Translations under genes and position numbers: made by a program
The notes under the pieces: generated by a model
Databases searched by the model: none
What the model was told of the DNA's origin: nothing
What the model saw: the letters and a program-made list of their open reading frames with translations, nothing else
Assembly (NCBI GenBank): GCA_046347945.1
Contig: JAXMFB010000010.1
Span: 1 to 64,000, forward strand
DNA: 64,000 bases
Direction: 5' to 3'
Source: Zeimonas sp046347945
GTDB lineage: Bacteria > Pseudomonadota > Gammaproteobacteria > Burkholderiales > Burkholderiaceae_E
Part shown: positions 8,003 to 18,352 of the stretch, one piece after another
How positions within the stretch are numbered: position 1 is the first letter of the stretch
Layout of the letters: every line of letters starts with the position of its first letter

Positions 8003-8787
8003 CAGCGCGCCGGCAGCTTGGCCAGCCGGTCCTTCGCGAGCGGAGCCGCCTGGCTCTGCGGGTACCTGGCGATCACCGATTCGAGCGTGCTGCGTGCAGC
8101 GCGCCGGTCGCCGCTCTCGGCCTGCGCGTAACCGACGTTGAGCAGCGCGTCGGGGGCGCGCGGATTGTCGGGGTACTTCGTGATCAGCGCCTGGTGGCTG
8201 GCGATCGCGCCCTTGTAGTCCTTCAGCGCGAACTGGCTGCTGCCGATCCAGAACAGCACGCTCGGCAGGTAGGGGCTGTCGGGGTACTGGGTCTGGAACA
8301 GCTGGAAGCCGGTGAGCGCGCCACGGAAGTCGCCGTTGCGGAACAGCGCGAGCGCGGCCTCGAACGCGCGCTGCTCGGACTGGTCGACGGTGACGGTGCG
8401 CCCGTCGATCTGCGTGCTGACCGGCTCGAAGCGCTTGATGCGCGAGTCGACGTTGGCCATCTGGTCGCGCATCTGGCGCTGTAGCGTCACCAGCTCGTTG
8501 GTCTGTACCTCGAGCTGGCCGCGCAGTCGCGCGATCTCCTGGCGCATCGCGTCGAGCTGCGACTGCAGTTCGAGCTGTCCGCGCGAGCCCTGCTCGAGCC
8601 GCTCGACTCGCCGCGCAAGCTCGTCGAGCTTGTCGTTGGTCTGCTGCTGCAGCACCTGCACGCGGCCGCGCACGTCGAGGATCGCCCGGCGTGCCTCGTC
8701 GTCCTCGAACAGCGCGTGCGCGCCCGGCGCCACCGACAGCAGGCCGGTGGCGACGCAGAACCCGGTGAGCGCGCGGCGCGGCGTCAT
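8002..8787 (-). CDS. cpoB: Cell division coordinator CpoB (YbgF)
   Basis: A 261-residue periplasmic protein that links the Tol-Pal machine with peptidoglycan synthesis by PBP1B/LpoB during constriction. An N-terminal signal peptide ends near residue 25 (APGAHA). A trimerising coiled coil follows (about 35-115, rich in RVQVLQQQTNDKLDELARRV-like heptads), then three tetratricopeptide repeats (about 138-255) with motifs such as FQTQYPDSPYLPSVLFWIG. It starts 12 bases after the pal stop and overlaps queC by four bases. The length equals that of E. coli YbgF. Confidence 0.93.
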   Translation of the reverse strand: MTPRRALTGFCVATGLLSVAPGAHALFEDDEARRAILDVRGRVQVLQQQTNDKLDELARRVERLEQGSRGQLELQSQLDAMRQEIARLRGQLEVQTNELVTLQRQMRDQMANVDSRIKRFEPVSTQIDGRTVTVDQSEQRAFEAALALFRNGDFRGALTGFQLFQTQYPDSPYLPSVLFWIGSSQFALKDYKGAIASHQALITKYPDNPRAPDALLNVGYAQAESGDRRAARSTLESVIARYPQSQAAPLAKDRLAKLPAR

Positions 8788-8799
8788 CGCGATGCCCGC

Positions 8800-9348
8800 T
8801 TACTGGTAGGCGAGGTCGGCGCGGCGGTTCTCGGCGTACGAGGCCTCGTCGGCGCCGGTGGCGCGCGGACGCTCCTCGCCGAAGCTCACCGCCTCCATCT
8901 GCTTGTCGGGCACGCCGAGCGCCGACATCGCGCGGCGCACCGCCTCGGCGCGCTTCTGGCCGAGCGCGAGGTTGTACTCGCGGCTGCCGCGCTCGTCGGT
9001 GTTGCCCTGGATCACGACGCGCTTGGCGTTGTTGGCGAGCAGGTAGCGAGCGTGCGCCTCGACGGTGCCGCGGAACTCGTCCTTGACCACGAAGCTGTCG
9101 AAGTCGAAGTAGATGCTGCGCTTGGCCAGCGGGCTCTTCGGATCGTTCAGCGGGTCGGTGGCGCCGACCGTCACCGGCTCGACGGCACGGCCGCTGGCGC
9201 CGCCTGCCGCCGCACCGCCCGCGCCGTCGCGACTTTCGATCGGGGCTGGCCCCTTGCTTGCGGCCTCGTCCTCGAGCTTGACGCTCGAGCACGCGGCGAG
9301 GAACGCCATCATCGTGGCGGCGATTGCGAGTCGGATCGTCGTTTTCAT
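8800..9348 (-). CDS. pal: Peptidoglycan-associated lipoprotein Pal
   Basis: A 182-residue outer-membrane lipoprotein with signal peptide and lipobox LAAC (lipidated Cys20). The OmpA-like domain (about 75-182) holds the peptidoglycan-binding residues in GNTDERGSREYNLALGQKRA. Pal anchors the outer membrane to the wall and is the partner of TolB and TolA. It is the last classical member of the tol operon, followed by cpoB at 12 bases. There is a 49-base gap from tolB. The residues between 22 and 70 form an Ala/Gly/Pro-rich tether. Confidence 0.96.
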   Translation of the reverse strand: MKTTIRLAIAATMMAFLAACSSVKLEDEAASKGPAPIESRDGAGGAAAGGASGRAVEPVTVGATDPLNDPKSPLAKRSIYFDFDSFVVKDEFRGTVEAHARYLLANNAKRVVIQGNTDERGSREYNLALGQKRAEAVRRAMSALGVPDKQMEAVSFGEERPRATGADEASYAENRRADLAYQ

Positions 9349-9397
9349 CGTGCCCTCTGTGTCGTGACTGTTCGTGGTTCTCGAGGCTGCTTCGCTG

Positions 9398-10660
9398 TCA
9401 CTTCGCGAAGGGCCCCCAGGTCGGTTCGCGGATGTCGCCCGCGTTCGAGGTCATCCGCTGGCGCACGCGGCCGTCGATGCTGGCCGCGACCAGCGAGTCG
9501 CGTCCGCCGGCCTGCGTCGCGTACATCACCCAGCGCCCGTTCGGCGCGAAGCTGGGGGACTCCTCGCGGCCCGCGTCCGACAGCAGCGTCTCGTTGCCGC
9601 CGGCGAGATCGCGCACCGCCACCAGGAAGCGACCTTCGCGTCGCGTCAGGAAGGCGAGCGTCTTGCCGTCGGGGCTGATGCGCGGGCTCACGTTGTACGA
9701 CGAGCCGAAGGTGACGCGCGCGGCGTCGCCGCCTCCGAGCGAAATGCGGTAGATCTGCGGCGAGCCGCCGCGGTCGGACGTGAAGTAGAGGCTCTTGCCG
9801 TCGGGGGCGAACACCGGCTCGGTGTCGATGCCCGACGAGCTGGTGAGCCGGCGCGGCGACCCGGAGCCGTCGGAGTTGATCAGGTAGATCTGCGACAGGC
9901 CGTCCTGCGTGAGCGCGACCGCCAGCGTGCGACCGTCGGGCGACCACGCCGGCGCGCTGTTGCTGCCCTTGAAGTTCGCAACCGCCTTGCGCTGGCCGCT
10001 CGCGAGCGTGTGCACGTAGACGACCGGCTTCTTCAGCTCGAACGAGACGTAGGCCAGCCGCGTGCCGTCGGGCGACCACGACGGCGAGATGATCGGCTCG
10101 GGCGAGGTCAGCGGCGAGACCACGTTCTCGCCGTCCCAGTCGGCGACGTTGAGCTTGAACCGGTTGCCCTGCCTGGAGACGAAGGCGATGCGCGTCGAGA
10201 AGATGCCCTTCTCGCCGGTGATCTTCTCGTAGACCCAGTCGGCGACGCGGTGCCCGCCGTAGCGCAGGTCGGCCTCGCTCACCACCAGCGACTCGCCGCC
10301 GATCGTGCCCTGGCGCACTGCGTCGCTCAGGCGGAAGCGGATGTCGTAGCGGCCGTCGGCGAGCCGGGACACCGAGCCGGCGAGCACCGAGTCGGCGCCG
10401 CGCGAGCGGATGTCGGGGAAGTTGATCGACGCGGTGTCGGACATCGTCGCCTGGGGGTCGATCACGCGGAACGCGCCGCTGCGGGCGAGGTCGCCGCGCA
10501 CCACGTTGGCGACGTCCTGCGGCGCGCGGCCGTCGGTGGCGAAGCTGGCGATGGCGATGGGGTACTGGGTGGCGCCGACCCCGGAGACGTCGATGCGCAT
10601 CTGGGCGTGCCCGATGGGCAGCGCCAGTGCGAGACACAGCGCCAGGAACAGTCTCCTCAT
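9398..10660 (-). CDS. tolB: Tol-Pal system beta-propeller protein TolB
   Basis: A 420-residue periplasmic protein. The signal peptide ends at HA, residues 18-19, giving a mature start QMRIDVSGVG. The N-terminal domain (20-165) is followed by a six-bladed propeller whose blades show the PD40 pattern: SPSWSPDGTRLAYVSF, APAWSPDGRTLAV, EPVFAPDGKSLYFTSD, SPRISPDGKTLAFLT and SPSFAPNGRWVMYAT. TolB binds Pal and TolA and carries TolA's force signal to Pal. The ATG at 10660 is chosen because it places the signal peptide at the N-terminus, although the frame is open much further upstream. A 95-base gap separates it from tolA and may hold its own promoter. Confidence 0.96.
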   Translation of the reverse strand: MRRLFLALCLALALPIGHAQMRIDVSGVGATQYPIAIASFATDGRAPQDVANVVRGDLARSGAFRVIDPQATMSDTASINFPDIRSRGADSVLAGSVSRLADGRYDIRFRLSDAVRQGTIGGESLVVSEADLRYGGHRVADWVYEKITGEKGIFSTRIAFVSRQGNRFKLNVADWDGENVVSPLTSPEPIISPSWSPDGTRLAYVSFELKKPVVYVHTLASGQRKAVANFKGSNSAPAWSPDGRTLAVALTQDGLSQIYLINSDGSGSPRRLTSSSGIDTEPVFAPDGKSLYFTSDRGGSPQIYRISLGGGDAARVTFGSSYNVSPRISPDGKTLAFLTRREGRFLVAVRDLAGGNETLLSDAGREESPSFAPNGRWVMYATQAGGRDSLVAASIDGRVRQRMTSNAGDIREPTWGPFAK

Positions 10661-10755
10661 GAAACTCCTCGTGACGACCAAGCGCGGATTATAGCGGCCT
10701 GCGCAGTGAACCTCCGGGCCACGGGGCTTCTGCGCACGCGGCCCGGCGTCGAGGT

Positions 10756-11844
10756 TCATCGGTCGTCCTTCGGCCCGCGCGCGATCTCGAGCTCGGGCGG
10801 GCAGCTGCCGTCGCGCTGGCGCGGCAGCGGCGACGAACGCTGGATGCCGCGCTCGGCCGCATCGTCCCAGGCCGCGATGCCGCTCGAGCGGCGCAGCTTC
10901 ACCGACATGATCGTGCAGTCGGGCGCGACCTTCACGACGAAGACGGCCTTGGGGTTGCCGGCGAGGTCGGCCGGCACCTGGTAGATGGTGTTCGAGCGGA
11001 TCAGCGCCGACAGTCGGGCGACGTAGCCGTTGTCGGTGCCGGCGCCCCCGGCCGCACCGGTAGCCCCGGGGGTGCCCACGGCCCCCGAAGCGCCCGAGGC
11101 GGCGCCGCTTCGGCCGCCCTCGGTCGGGGTGCCGGCCGAGGCGCGCAGGCGATCGAGGTACGCCTGGCGCTGCTTCTCGTCCTGCTCGCGGCGCGCCTTC
11201 TCCTGCGCCTCGCGTTTCGCCTTCTCGTCGGCTTCGCGCTTCGCCTTCGCTTCTTCCTCGCGCCTGGCCTTCGCCTCGGCTTCGCGCTTCGCCTTGGCCT
11301 CTGCTTCGCGTTTGACCTTGGCCTCGGCTTCGCGCTTCGCGACGAGTTCCTGTTCGCGGCGCGCCTTCTCTTCGGCGGCCTTGCGCGCGTCGGCTTCCTT
11401 GCGGCGGATCTCGGCCTGCCGGCGCGCCTCCTCCTCGCGCCGCGCGGCCTCCTCGCGGGCCTTGCGCTGCTGCTCCAGGACGATGTCGGGTTTCTCGACG
11501 GCCGGCGCCGGTTCGGGTGTACGCACCACGGGAGGCGGGGGAGGGGGTGGCGGCTCGGGCGCGGGCTTCGGTTCGGGCTTCGGCTGCGCGACCGGCCTGG
11601 GCTGCGGCTCGACCGGCATGCCGGGCGACCACATCTCGGCGGAAACCGGGGCCGGCTTCTGCGTCTGCCAGCGGATGCCGACGAACAGCATCAGCACGAG
11701 CAGGCCGTGCATCGCGAGCGCCAGCGCGAACGCGCGGGCCCGGCCCTTCGGCTTCGGGGGCGTGCGCACGGGCCCGGCGCCGCCCGAGCGCGGCATCGCG
11801 GGGGCCGGGCCGGCAGCGGGATCGAGGGGCATCAGGGCGCGCAT
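10756..11844 (-). CDS. tolA: Cell envelope integrity protein TolA
   Basis: A 362-residue inner-membrane protein spanning the periplasm. One membrane helix near residues 37-57 is followed by a Pro-rich stretch (about 80-120), a long charged Ala/Lys/Glu helix (about 125-235) made of KREAEAKAKREAEAK-like repeats, a Gly/Ala linker (about 240-275), and the small C-terminal domain that contacts TolB and Pal. It is energised by TolQR through the proton gradient. It starts 52 bases after tolR. The repetitive helix coding sequence (11200-11340) is a likely spot for in-frame length change. Confidence 0.95.
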   Translation of the reverse strand: MRALMPLDPAAGPAPAMPRSGGAGPVRTPPKPKGRARAFALALAMHGLLVLMLFVGIRWQTQKPAPVSAEMWSPGMPVEPQPRPVAQPKPEPKPAPEPPPPPPPPVVRTPEPAPAVEKPDIVLEQQRKAREEAARREEEARRQAEIRRKEADARKAAEEKARREQELVAKREAEAKVKREAEAKAKREAEAKARREEEAKAKREADEKAKREAQEKARREQDEKQRQAYLDRLRASAGTPTEGGRSGAASGASGAVGTPGATGAAGGAGTDNGYVARLSALIRSNTIYQVPADLAGNPKAVFVVKVAPDCTIMSVKLRRSSGIAAWDDAAERGIQRSSPLPRQRDGSCPPELEIARGPKDDR

Positions 11845-11896
11845 CTGCGGGGACTGGATGTCGGTGTCGTCGAACGTCGTCGCACGGCGGGCGGGG

Positions 11897-12340
11897 TCAG
11901 TTGGCCGGCTTGACCATCAGCGCGACGCGGGCGACGTTCAGCTTCTGCAATTCGTTCATCACGTCGATGATCGCCTCGTAGCGCACCGAGCGGTCGCCGC
12001 TGATCACGACCGCCATCTGCGCATTGTCGCCGCGCAACTGCTCGATCGCGCTGGCCAGGTCGCCACGGCCGACGCGGCGCTCGGACGGGTCGCCGGTGTT
12101 CACGCCGCGCACGCGCATGTCGCCGGCCGCACGTACCTGCACCTCGATGTACTGGTCGGGCCGCGTGTTGCTGCGGCCCGCGCGAGGCAGGTCGATCGAC
12201 CCAGGCGGCAGCAACGGCGCGGTCACCATGAAGATCACCAGCAGCACCAGCATCACGTCGATGTAGGGCACCACGTTGATCTCGTTGACCAGCCGGCGGC
12301 CGCGGCCGCCGGAGCGCGAGCGTGGAGCGGTGGCAGCCAT
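11897..12340 (-). CDS. tolR: Biopolymer transporter TolR
   Basis: A 147-residue ExbD/TolR protein with one N-terminal membrane helix (about 18-42, EINVVPYIDVMLVLLVIFMV). The helix contains the proton-conducting aspartate in PYIDVMLV. The periplasmic domain is about 60-147. With TolQ it forms the proton-driven stator that moves TolA. Its ATG shares one base with the tolQ stop (TGATG), so translation is coupled. No oddities. Confidence 0.96.
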   Translation of the reverse strand: MAATAPRSRSGGRGRRLVNEINVVPYIDVMLVLLVIFMVTAPLLPPGSIDLPRAGRSNTRPDQYIEVQVRAAGDMRVRGVNTGDPSERRVGRGDLASAIEQLRGDNAQMAVVISGDRSVRYEAIIDVMNELQKLNVARVALMVKPAN

Positions 12341-13011
12341 CAGCGAGCCTGCCTCTGCAGGATATTGGAGAATTCGTCGATGAAACTGTCGAACCGGGTC
12401 GACAGACGGTCCATGTCGTAGGCGAAACGGTTGTACGCGACCACCGCGGGGATCGCCGCGAACAGGCCGATCGCGGTGGCGACCAGCGCCTCGGCGATGC
12501 CGGGCGCGACCGACGCGAGCGTCGCCTGGTGCACGTTGGCCAGCCCCCGGAACGAGTTCATGATGCCCCAGACGGTGCCGAACAGGCCGATGTAGGGGCT
12601 CACCGAGCCCGCCGAGGCCAGGAACGCCAGGCTCGATTCGAGCGCGTCCATCTCGCGCTGGTAGGCGGCGCGCATCGCGCGGCGCGAGCCGTCGAGCATC
12701 GCATTGATGTCGCCGGGCTTCTGCTGGCGGGTCTTCAGGAACTCGCCCATCCCGGACTCGAAGATCCGCGCCAGCGAACCGTGGTCATGGCCCTCGTTGC
12801 GCACCTGCTGGTACAGCGTGCCGAGGTCGCGGTCCTTCCAGAACTCGGTCTCGAAGCGATCGGTGGCCTGCTTCGCGGCGCGGATCGCGAACCACTTGCG
12901 GAAGATGATGCTCCAGGAGCCGAGGGAGACCAGCATCAGCACGGCCATCACCAGTTGCACCAGCACGCTGGCGTTGGTGATCATCGAGACGATCGACAGT
13001 TCGCTGTTCAT
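12340..13011 (-). CDS. tolQ: Tol-Pal stator subunit TolQ
   Basis: A 223-residue ExbB/TolQ/MotA-family protein with three membrane helices (about 12-35, 127-150, 165-190) and a large cytoplasmic loop. The conserved segment GLFGTVWGIMNSFRGL sits in the second helix region and helix three carries ATAIGLFAAIPAVVAYN. It forms the pentameric channel around TolR. It follows ybgC after a seven-base gap and overlaps tolR by one base. Confidence 0.96.
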   Translation of the reverse strand: MNSELSIVSMITNASVLVQLVMAVLMLVSLGSWSIIFRKWFAIRAAKQATDRFETEFWKDRDLGTLYQQVRNEGHDHGSLARIFESGMGEFLKTRQQKPGDINAMLDGSRRAMRAAYQREMDALESSLAFLASAGSVSPYIGLFGTVWGIMNSFRGLANVHQATLASVAPGIAEALVATAIGLFAAIPAVVAYNRFAYDMDRLSTRFDSFIDEFSNILQRQAR

Positions 13012-13018
13012 TCGCCGT

Positions 13019-13555
13019 TCACTCGTCGACGGGGCGTTGGGGAAGGGCTGCGGCGGCCCGCTCGTTCAGCCAGCGCGGAAAGCCCGTCGGCCGGCCGTCG
13101 TCGCGACGGATCGCCGCGATACGCACCGTGGCCGCAACGAGCGGCTCGGGCTGCCCTTCGAGCCGCGCGCACTGCCAGAGGGTCCAGGACGCGCGCCGCG
13201 CCTCGATCAGCCGCACTTCGACTTGCAGCAGGTCGTCCAGGCGCGCCGGCTGCCGGTAGTCGACGGCGATCTCGCGCACCACGAAGACGACGCCCGCCTG
13301 CTCGGCCAGCCGGGTGTGTTCGGCCCCGAGCGCGCGCAGCCAGTCGGTGCGGGCGCGCTCGAAGTAACGCAGCCAGTTGGCGTAGTAGACGATGCCGCCG
13401 GCGTCGGTGTCCTCGTAGTAGACCCGCACCGGCATCGAGAACGCGAGCGGCGCGCGCGCCGCCGCCGACGAGTTGCCGCGCGCCGATGGGAGCGCGGGCC
13501 CCGCCTCGGCATCCAGGGCGTTCGGGTTCGTGGGCGCAGCGGCTGCAGCAGTCAC
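13019..13555 (-). CDS. ybgC: Tol-Pal associated acyl-CoA thioesterase YbgC
   Basis: A hotdog-fold thioesterase that hydrolyses short or medium acyl-CoA and always heads tol operons. The signature YYEDTDAGGIVYYANWLRYF with the catalytic aspartate is at about residues 45-64. The longest frame is 178 residues, but family members begin only about 8 residues before this motif, so the real start may be the ATG at 13435 (MPVRVYYEDTD), giving 138 residues. The first 40 residues are Ala/Pro-rich and look non-coding. The gap to tolQ is seven bases. Confidence 0.9.
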   Translation of the reverse strand: MTAAAAAPTNPNALDAEAGPALPSARGNSSAAARAPLAFSMPVRVYYEDTDAGGIVYYANWLRYFERARTDWLRALGAEHTRLAEQAGVVFVVREIAVDYRQPARLDDLLQVEVRLIEARRASWTLWQCARLEGQPEPLVAATVRIAAIRRDDGRPTGFPRWLNERAAAALPQRPVDE

Positions 13556-13598
13556 CGGCGGATTCTACCAATGCCCGCCACGGCACCCCGCGCCTGCG

Positions 13599-14321
13599 CT
13601 ACATCGGCGGCGCGGGCAGCGTGCGCCACGCGAACGCGGCGGCGACCGCCGCGGCGCCGATCGCGACCAGCGCGCGCGAGGCGGCGTTGCGCCGGTACTC
13701 GGCCCAGTCGAACTTCTCGGCCATCACCGTGGCCAGTGCGAATCCCGACACCAGGCCGCCGAGGTGCGCGGCGTTGTCGACCACTCCGGAGGTGAAGCCG
13801 AGGAACAGCGAATAGCCGACGAACATCAGCAGCGACGAGCGCATCGAGGCGACCAGCGGGGCGGGCAGCTTGTCGTGCTTGGTGAACAGCGCCGCCAGCA
13901 GCGCGCCGGCGACGCCGAAGATCGCGCCCGATGCGCCGACCGACACCGCCTCGCGCGCGGCGAAGTGCAGGCTGGCCAGCGACCCGAACAGCCCCGACAG
14001 CAGGTAGATCGCCAGGAACTGCAGGTTGCCGTAGAAGCGCTCGGCGATCGCACCCGTGCTCCACAGCGCCCACATGTTGAAGCCGAGGTGGATCGCGCCG
14101 GCGTGCAGGAAGGTCGCGGCGAGCAGCCGCCAGGGCTGCTCGAGCGTGGCGGGCAGCAGGTTGCCGCCCCAGGCCAGCAATTCGATCGGCCGCGGCATCA
14201 GCAGGCTCATCCCGCTGGCGACGTTGGCCAGCCAGACCGCGACGTTGGCGGCGACGAGCGCGACCGTGACCCAGGTGCGCGGCGTGGCACGAACCAGCCG
14301 CTCGACGAACTCGTCAGTCAC
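13599..14321 (-). CDS. Rhomboid family intramembrane serine protease
   Basis: A 240-residue membrane protease with six or seven helices. The catalytic dyad is visible as S131 in GASGAIFG and H186 in AAHLGGLVSG, and the second-helix motif HLGFNMWALWSTG supplies the oxyanion His/Asn. Rhomboids cut single-pass membrane proteins within the bilayer; the substrate here is unknown. The start is GTG at 14321, inside the last codons of ruvB, so it is probably read through from the ruv genes. It lies between ruvB and ybgC. Confidence 0.9.
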   Translation of the reverse strand: MTDEFVERLVRATPRTWVTVALVAANVAVWLANVASGMSLLMPRPIELLAWGGNLLPATLEQPWRLLAATFLHAGAIHLGFNMWALWSTGAIAERFYGNLQFLAIYLLSGLFGSLASLHFAAREAVSVGASGAIFGVAGALLAALFTKHDKLPAPLVASMRSSLLMFVGYSLFLGFTSGVVDNAAHLGGLVSGFALATVMAEKFDWAEYRRNAASRALVAIGAAAVAAAFAWRTLPAPPM

Positions 14322-15411
14322 CCGCGTCGCCGGCGCTGCCGCCGCCGTTGCCGCCGCCGGCCGGGGCCTCGCCGCCGATCCCGGACCACAGGTCGGGCCC
14401 GGGGCTCCCGGGCATCGCGAGCCCGAAGTGGCGCCAGGCCGCGGCGGTGGCGACGCGCCCGCGCGGCGTGCGTTGCAGGAAGCCCTGCTGGATCAGGTAG
14501 GGCTCGAGGACGTCCTCGATCGTGTCGCGCTCCTCGCCGATGGCCGCGGCCAGGTTGTCCAGGCCCACCGGGCCGCCCGAGAACTTCTCGATCACCGCCA
14601 GCAGCAGCTTGCGGTCCATCACGTCGAAGCCGATCGGGTCGACGTCGAGCATGCGCAGCGCCGCGTCGGCGATCGCCGCGTCGATGCGCCCCTGCGCCTT
14701 GACCTCGGCGTAGTCGCGCACCCGCCTGAGCAGCCGGTTGGCGATCCGCGGCGTGCCGCGCGAGCGGCGGGCGATCTCGCGGGCGCCGTCGTCGGTGGTG
14801 GGGGCGCCCAGCAGCTGCGCCGAGCGGGCGACGATGCGGGCGAGGTCGTCGACGTCGTAGAACTCGAGCCGCGCGACGATGCCGAAGCGGTCGCGCAGCG
14901 GGTTGGTCAGCATGCCGGCCCGGGTCGTCGCGCCGATCAGCGTGAACGGCTGCAGGTCGAGCTTGATCGAACGCGCGGCCGGCCCCTCGCCGATCATGAT
15001 GTCGATCTGGAAGTCCTCCAGCGCCGGGTACAGGATCTCCTCGACAATCGGCGAGAGCCGGTGGATCTCGTCGATGAACAGCACGTCGTTGCGATCGAGG
15101 TTGGTGAGGATCGCGGCGAGGTCGCCCGGGCGCTCGAGCACCGGGCCCGAGGTCTGGCGCAGGTTCACGCCCATCTCGGCGGCGACGATGTGCGCGAGCG
15201 TGGTCTTGCCCAGCCCGGGCGGGCCGAACAGCAACAGGTGGTCGAGCGCCTCGCCGCGGCCGCGCGCGGCCGCGATGAAGATCTCGAGCTGTTCGCGGAT
15301 CTTCGGCTGGCCGACGTAGTCGGCCAGCCGGCGCGGGCGCAGTGCGCGCTCGACGGCTTCCTCGGCGGGCGAGGCCGCGGCGGCGGCGATCAGGCGATCG
15401 TGCTCGATCAT
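14314..15411 (-). CDS. ruvB: Holliday junction branch migration ATPase RuvB
   Basis: A 365-residue AAA+ hexameric motor that drives branch migration of Holliday junctions with RuvA. Walker A GPPGLGKTT lies at residues 63-71, Walker B FIDEIH at 112-117, sensor 1 GATTRAG and the arginine finger region RDRFG follow, and the C-terminal winged helix is near 275-340. The last about 20 residues are a Gly-rich tail not usual in short family members. Its ATG overlaps the ruvA stop by four bases (ATGA), giving ruvC-ruvA-ruvB coupling. Confidence 0.97.
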   Translation of the reverse strand: MIEHDRLIAAAAASPAEEAVERALRPRRLADYVGQPKIREQLEIFIAAARGRGEALDHLLLFGPPGLGKTTLAHIVAAEMGVNLRQTSGPVLERPGDLAAILTNLDRNDVLFIDEIHRLSPIVEEILYPALEDFQIDIMIGEGPAARSIKLDLQPFTLIGATTRAGMLTNPLRDRFGIVARLEFYDVDDLARIVARSAQLLGAPTTDDGAREIARRSRGTPRIANRLLRRVRDYAEVKAQGRIDAAIADAALRMLDVDPIGFDVMDRKLLLAVIEKFSGGPVGLDNLAAAIGEERDTIEDVLEPYLIQQGFLQRTPRGRVATAAAWRHFGLAMPGSPGPDLWSGIGGEAPAGGGNGGGSAGDAGD

Positions 15412-15986
15412 GACTTCGCCAGCAGCTTCAGCGCCTGCTTGATGCCGTCGGAGACGGCGGTGCCCGCCGGCAACTGGCGGATCGCCGCGGCGGCCTCGCG
15501 CTCGGAATCGCCGAGCGCGAGCAGCGCGTGCAGTACGTCGATGCCGGCGTCGGCCTCGGCCGGGCGGCCGGCCGCGCCGACCTCGGGCGCGAGCTTGCCC
15601 TTCAGTTCGAGCAGCAGCCGCTCGGCAGTCTTCTTGCCGATGCCAGGCACCTTCTGAAGCCGGCCCGATTCCTGCATCGCCACCGACTGCGCGAGGTCGG
15701 CGACCGACATGCCCGAGAGCACCGACAGCGCCGTGCGCGGGCCCACGCCCGAGATGCGGATCAGCTGCCTGAACGCGTCGCGCTCGTCGGCGCGCAGGAA
15801 GCCGTAGAGCAGGTGCGCGTCCTCGCGGACGACCTGCTGGACCAGCAGCGTGACGCGCTCGCCCGGGGCCGGCAGGTCGTAGAACGTGCTCATCGGCACA
15901 TCGACCTCGTAGCCGACGCCGCCCACGTCGACGAGCAGGGTGGGCGGACGCTTGTCGAGGAGGGTTCCGTGCAGTCGGCCGATCAT
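15408..15986 (-). CDS. ruvA: Holliday junction binding protein RuvA
   Basis: A 192-residue protein that forms the tetrameric platform holding the four-way junction and loading RuvB. The N-terminal OB fold begins MIGRLHGTLLDKRPPTLLVD. Two helix-hairpin-helix motifs include ISGVGPRTALSVL and VPGIGKKTAERLL (about 75-130). The RuvB-binding C-terminal domain is about 145-192. It starts 9 bases after ruvC and overlaps ruvB by four. Confidence 0.97.
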   Translation of the reverse strand: MIGRLHGTLLDKRPPTLLVDVGGVGYEVDVPMSTFYDLPAPGERVTLLVQQVVREDAHLLYGFLRADERDAFRQLIRISGVGPRTALSVLSGMSVADLAQSVAMQESGRLQKVPGIGKKTAERLLLELKGKLAPEVGAAGRPAEADAGIDVLHALLALGDSEREAAAAIRQLPAGTAVSDGIKQALKLLAKS

Positions 15987-15995
15987 CCGCGGATC

Positions 15996-16508
15996 TTACC
16001 GGAGCCGGCCGCCTCGCATTGCGCTGCCGCCAGCGGCGCCGGTCATCGTGGCCGCGTGCGCATGGCAGATCGCGCAGGCCAGCGCGTCGGCCGCGTCGGT
16101 GGAGGGCACGCCAGGCAGGCGCAGCAGGTGCTGCACCATCGCCTGGACCTGCGACTTGGCCGCGCGTCCGTGGCCCACCACCGCCTGCTTGACCTGCAGC
16201 GCGGTGTACTCGTGCACCGCCAACCCGTGCGCGACCAGCGTGGTGATCGCCGCGCCGCGCGCCTGGCCGAGCAGCAGCGTCGATTGCGGATTGACGTTGA
16301 CGAAGACGATCTCGGCGACCGCGATCTCGGGGCGGTACTCGGCGATCACCTCGGAGACGCCTTCGTGGATCGACTTCAGCCGCGGCGGCAGCGCGCCCGG
16401 CGGGATGCGGATCACGCCGCTGGCGACGTAGCGCAGCGCGCGTCCCTGAACGTCGATGACGCCGAAGCCGGTCAGGCGCAAGCCCGGGTCGATGCCGAGA
16501 ATGCGCAC
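15996..16508 (-). CDS. ruvC: Holliday junction resolvase RuvC
   Basis: A 170-residue dimeric endonuclease that cuts Holliday junctions. The first acidic residue is D7 in RILGIDPGLRLTGFGV. The second acidic cluster (AVAEIVFVN, about residue 68) and the C-terminal DAADALACAICH (about 140-150) complete the metal site. It starts nine bases after the purH stop. No oddities. Confidence 0.97.
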   Translation of the reverse strand: MRILGIDPGLRLTGFGVIDVQGRALRYVASGVIRIPPGALPPRLKSIHEGVSEVIAEYRPEIAVAEIVFVNVNPQSTLLLGQARGAAITTLVAHGLAVHEYTALQVKQAVVGHGRAAKSQVQAMVQHLLRLPGVPSTDAADALACAICHAHAATMTGAAGGSAMRGGRLR

Positions 16509-16517
16509 CGGGCCTGC

Positions 16518-18109
<1,592 letters not shown>

Positions 18110-18113
<4 letters not shown>

Positions 18114-18352
18114 GAGCGGAGCATCCCGTGCTGCTGCAGCTTCTTGCGCAACGTGTTGCGGTTGATGCCGAGCATCTCGCTGGCGCGCAGCTGGTTGCCG
18201 TGCGCCTCGCGCATCACGACCTCGAGCATGGGTCGCTCGACCGCCTGGATCACCATCTCGTAGATCGAGTTGGGCTGCGTGCCTTCGAGGTCGTCGAAGT
18301 AGCGCTCGAGGCTGCGAACGACCGCATCGTCCAGCGTGGTCTGTCTGCTCAT
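18110..18352 (-). CDS. fis: DNA-binding nucleoid protein Fis
   Basis: An 80-residue homodimeric nucleoid protein and transcriptional regulator. The C-terminal helix-turn-helix is GNQLRASEMLGINRNTLRKK. It is shorter than E. coli Fis (98 residues) at the N-terminus, as in other betaproteobacteria, lacking most of the beta-hairpin arm used to activate Hin-type invertases. It overlaps the dusB stop and the purH start by four bases each, so its level is tied to dusB translation as in enteric bacteria. Confidence 0.95.

Noticed and set aside
13436..13555. N-terminal 40-residue extension of YbgC as a targeting signal
   Set aside because: Ala/Pro-rich without a signal peptide pattern; an internal ATG matches the family start better.
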